From Phocoenobacter atlanticus (GTDB taxonomy: Bacteria; Pseudomonadota; Gammaproteobacteria; Enterobacterales; Pasteurellaceae), in the NCBI RefSeq assembly GCF_030764225.1, contig NZ_JASAXH010000009.1: a stretch of 64,000 nt of DNA, one strand, 5' to 3'. Below the pieces are notes generated by a model, which saw only the letters and a list, made by a program, of their open reading frames with translations, had not been told where the DNA came from and searched no databases. The position numbers and the translations under genes are program-made. Position 1 is the first letter of the stretch. Every line of letters begins with the position of its first letter. Shown one piece after another: positions 62,501 to 64,000 of the stretch.

Positions 62501-63271
62501 CATCAAATCACTTTGTAAATTATCGTTGACTGTGACCCATGCAATATGGTGATATTTCTCCATAAAGTTAGAAGTATTACAATATGCTAAACTTATAGTT
62601 GTCTTACCAATTCCTTCTATTCCTGATAATATCACTAATTTCTTTGATCCCATTAAAACTGTATCTATTTCATCTAGCTTTTCTTTTCTCCCAAGTAAAG
62701 AGTGACAATTATATTGTGGGACTAAATTTAAATATCTATTTTTTATTAATGAAGAAGTACTTTTGGCCGGACAAATAAGATGTGTAGTTATATACTTCTC
62801 TAGTTGATTACTAAATTGATTAAGTAAATAATCAGTATTAGTATACAACGTATAAAAATGCCCTAATGATGCAAGTTTTTCCTGAAAATCCCAAAGACTA
62901 TTCATATCTTCTCTATTTAATGAATTCAAATTAACTGCTTCAGTTTTAAAATAAGTGTAGATAGCAGGCTTTCCCTTTCTCTTAAATTCAGAAAATGCTT
63001 CATCAAATTCTTCTTCCGTAAATCTTCCAACTTTTGTATGAAATAAACACAGTAAAATATCACTATCTTTAATTGCTTCATTATAGTCATTTTGTTTTCT
63101 AGTTGACGATATCGAGTCATTAAAATCCTCCCAAATTCTTAATTCTAGGAAAATACCTTGATTGTTATAAATCTTATTTTTGCGACCGATAAATATCTCA
63201 AAATTTTCACGATCTTTTTTTAATTCATTTGAAGATGCTAGAAAAATTTTTATAGTTTTCACCCCTTCCAT
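59540..63271 (-). CDS. STAND NTPase with N-terminal DUF4062/TIR-like domain, TPRs and C-terminal DUF1704-like metallopeptidase domain
   Basis: A single 1243-residue protein. Residues 1-165 (KTIKIFLASSNELKKDRENFEIFI, NEAIKDSDILLCLFHTKVGRFTEEEF) resemble the DUF4062/TIR-like front of bacterial NLR-type proteins. Residues about 190-480 are an NB-ARC-like NTPase: LLGRKEKLDEID, Walker A GIEGIGKTT with Lys223, Walker B LLIIDN with Asp298. Residues about 560-900 hold TPR-type repeats (SLNNIGKMYLQLNKLNKASKYH, AFAYNNLSRIYLQKKDFDIAMKY). Near the end, HEIETH (1081-1086) and EEGLA (1112-1116) match the HExxxH and QEGLA motifs of the DUF1704/tyrosine carboxypeptidase family. The start ATG follows GGGGGG. 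It stands alone, AT-rich, beside a broken gene. Anti-phage or stress sensing is inferred from architecture. Confidence 0.82.
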   Translation of the reverse strand: MEGVKTIKIFLASSNELKKDRENFEIFIGRKNKIYNNQGIFLELRIWEDFNDSISSTRKQNDYNEAIKDSDILLCLFHTKVGRFTEEEFDEAFSEFKRKGKPAIYTYFKTEAVNLNSLNREDMNSLWDFQEKLASLGHFYTLYTNTDYLLNQFSNQLEKYITTHLICPAKSTSSLIKNRYLNLVPQYNCHSLLGRKEKLDEIDTVLMGSKKLVILSGIEGIGKTTISLAYCNTSNFMEKYHHIAWVTVNDNLQSDLMHQLSNKKTGFEYSADLDLEKNFYNLKTSLSMLEGKNLLIIDNVNDSRQLMNIKSMLESLRWNILITSKAEFDECEIIHLDTLNFQDCKKLFLEYYKKKDSSDEVLKLIFKEINYHTLFIILLAKALNKHPLSNMKGIKNNQDARYFLTEQLLKNKISISNPSLISAENNLLGHLMALFDLESLSPNEQKYLVYFSVLPYSDISINDLLKIFQIKEENLVDFINILNDLVIKGLLTQNNLENEIDMVIAYKCHPLIQEVVREKLDISAKNLNDLLQFFINKIEIRPDTNWIESKPYMTYIDEIIINIKEYNFNYAKLLREYARLLEKFSLFEKAIKCAEDSLALMEVDKSCDQLEIAKTYMVVGNCYSRNGYFNQGLEKQLKTKDLIDKLENHPNIELGRLYILLMINYRDLAEYDMSVKYARKAISILKQDKEMESQLELARAYDLLGFTYSKWGLKLNDNNKYRLALFYRLLGFRIRRKYLAEEHPYYGGSLNNIGKMYLQLNKLNKASKYHKKSLDNKVKNYGEYHPSTAFAYNNLSRIYLQKKDFDIAMKYCDQASQCIEGKLHEHHPRIAINKTIRAKIYFCKNELDKALEYVVKALLIQKKIQKNTKNADYQEAFILWQKIKFAILEREYWDFKRTINLIKDITPLNLNQEKEQFIAKFRQNQKYNPIFKYCNSRDNSEVIEKLQIFYKQFSDINFCLSELYKISINKDIEWLTHFENKGVTFNNWLSSLYGKPKDEDIQQALDILKTYNCTLNKNEEQISAVEAQRFITSKLEMCGYNWKVTIQNMSAKMSVSSLEQTLNIKDSATFTLSEIERLYVHEIETHILRNENGKKQKYEIFSIGFPNYLATEEGLATLAEERNHLRSKYDEMKYALRLILCDKCLTTDFWDLFIFVKQYITNDSDAFDMVARIKRGLENTALFGGYTKDQVYFSGYNQLKLLPNEILKKLYIGKVGIEDLDLLLKLDSNDLDYNIKIPDWLDE

Positions 63272-63767
63272 AATACCCCCCCATTTACTTTTAGATATAA
63301 AATTCTTTGCTATGTGATTAAACTTGGCAAGTCTGTGTTTTTAAAAGACTTCGATTCCATTACTATTATTATACTGTTATTGAGAATAATGAATTATTGC
63401 GGCGGTTAACCCTAAAATAGTCTACATAAATTAGACCATTATAGTCACACTAATCGTGACTGTAAATCACACTATTTGATTACCTAGAAAATTTTTCTTA
63501 CAGTCTGAAGAACGTTTTGCCATTGCGTTCGAAACACCAGAGTGGATTGTTTCAAAGTTTTTCTATTCTAATGGTTAATTGTATTGGGATGAAGATCTGA
63601 TGAAAGTGTGTTTTTGAGATTAGTATATGTCAACACAAAACGGTGAATTATTTTATTAATATGTATGTTTTTTAAATATGATTTCGCCCAGATATCTGAA
63701 TGTTCATATTTAGATCCAATAGTTTTTTGGATAATTTTCATTTTTTCGATTTAAAAATCAATTTAAG
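63272..63767. other. Geneless stretch upstream of STAND gene
   Basis: Contains the STAND gene promoter region, with an inverted repeat AGTCAC / GTGACT near 63440-63460 that could bind a regulator. Between 63480 and 63578 one frame reads 32 residues with coding-like composition (EERFAIAFETPEWIVSKFF) but no start, possibly a remnant of a lost gene. Nothing else is supported. Confidence 0.4.
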
Positions 63768-63920
63768 ATGGTACTTATGGAAATTCTAATAATTATAGGT
63801 GTTATAGCTCTTGTCTCTGGCATGCTTGATGCGAAGAGTCTAGGAAAAATAAGAATGGAGCAGTGTGATGGATCAGGGCAAGAGCATTTTAATTTATATT
63901 TAGAAGTAATTGAGCTCTAA
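63768..63920 (+). CDS. Possible small membrane protein (50 aa)
   Basis: A short frame with one hydrophobic segment at the N-terminus (MEILIIIGVIALVSGMLDAK) and a polar tail. Start at 63768 or ATG 63777; the ribosome binding site is weak. It overlaps an opposite-strand frame that runs in from the window edge, so only one of the two is likely to be real. Confidence 0.3.
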   Translation: MVLMEILIIIGVIALVSGMLDAKSLGKIRMEQCDGSGQEHFNLYLEVIEL

Positions 63921-64000
63921 AATTATCATCCAATGCAGCCATTTTTAGCTTACGTTTCATACTTGCTTTACGAGTTGTATCAGTTTTAACAATATTTAAT

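Noticed and set aside
63480..63578. A 32-residue frame with coding-like sequence upstream of the STAND gene.
   Set aside because: No start codon or family match; mentioned only as a possible gene remnant.
63889..64000. Minus-strand frame entering from the right edge (about 37 codons, Lys/Arg-rich, ending near 63889).
   Set aside because: Plausible end of a neighbouring gene, but it overlaps the small plus-strand frame and has no recognisable family, so I cannot support it.

Overview
The window looks like a chromosomal segment of a Pasteurellaceae bacterium. It is AT-rich and carries many DNA-uptake-signal cores of the ACAAGCGGT type, used by the Actinobacillus/Mannheimia branch rather than the AAGTGCGGT type of Haemophilus influenzae. 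Several uptake-signal pairs are placed as inverted repeats between genes, where they can act as terminators. The core genes (bamE, yejK, argG, mglBAC, galTKM, metK, cysK, hflD, purB, argH, zwf, pgl, gnd) fit that family. No rRNA, tRNA, CRISPR array or complete insertion sequence was seen.

Region by region: 0.1-0.7 kb, a small unknown gene and a T4 endonuclease V-type DNA repair glycosylase. 1.0-7.4 kb, a type I secretion locus: a small acidic BapA-prefix-like surface protein, a TolC-like lipoprotein, an ABC exporter with a C39-like domain, and an HlyD-like adaptor. 8-13.5 kb, housekeeping genes plus an XRE regulator next to a YaaW-like gene. 13.6-28.9 kb, a galactoside block: mglBAC and galS, galTKM, metK, then lacI divergent from lacYZ, with CRP sites and LacI-family operators at each control region. 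29.0-31.9 kb, a second, repeat-rich paralogue of the secreted protein, interrupted by three N gaps, flanked by 29-bp inverted repeats, with a T17 tract where the promoter spacer should be. 32-40.7 kb, emrRAB-type efflux, two ferritins, cysK, zapG, hflD and purB. 40.7-48.9 kb, an unknown membrane protein and a TonB receptor/M16 protease/SbmA-like cluster resembling protease-associated import systems. 49-59.4 kb, argH, a zinc alcohol dehydrogenase, a COG0523 GTPase, cysQ, zwf-pgl, a membrane protein, a RelB/YafQ toxin-antitoxin pair, gnd, and a 5'-truncated formyltetrahydrofolate cyclo-ligase gene. 59.5-63.3 kb, one 1243-residue STAND-type protein with an uncommon C-terminal metallopeptidase-like domain.

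How the genes work together: lactose enters by LacY and is split by LacZ; the galactose (also imported by MglBAC) is processed by GalM, GalK and GalT. The whole set appears to be under CRP and two local LacI-family repressors. Zwf, Pgl and Gnd form the oxidative pentose phosphate pathway. The two paralogous acidic proteins share N- and C-terminal domains and are probably both exported by the type I system at 2.4-7.4 kb.

The most interesting points are the STAND/DUF1704-like fusion (candidate defence or stress protein), a putative phase-variable promoter before the second secreted protein, a heptanucleotide repeat that puts the TonB receptor out of frame with its signal peptide, and several small inverted-repeat elements.
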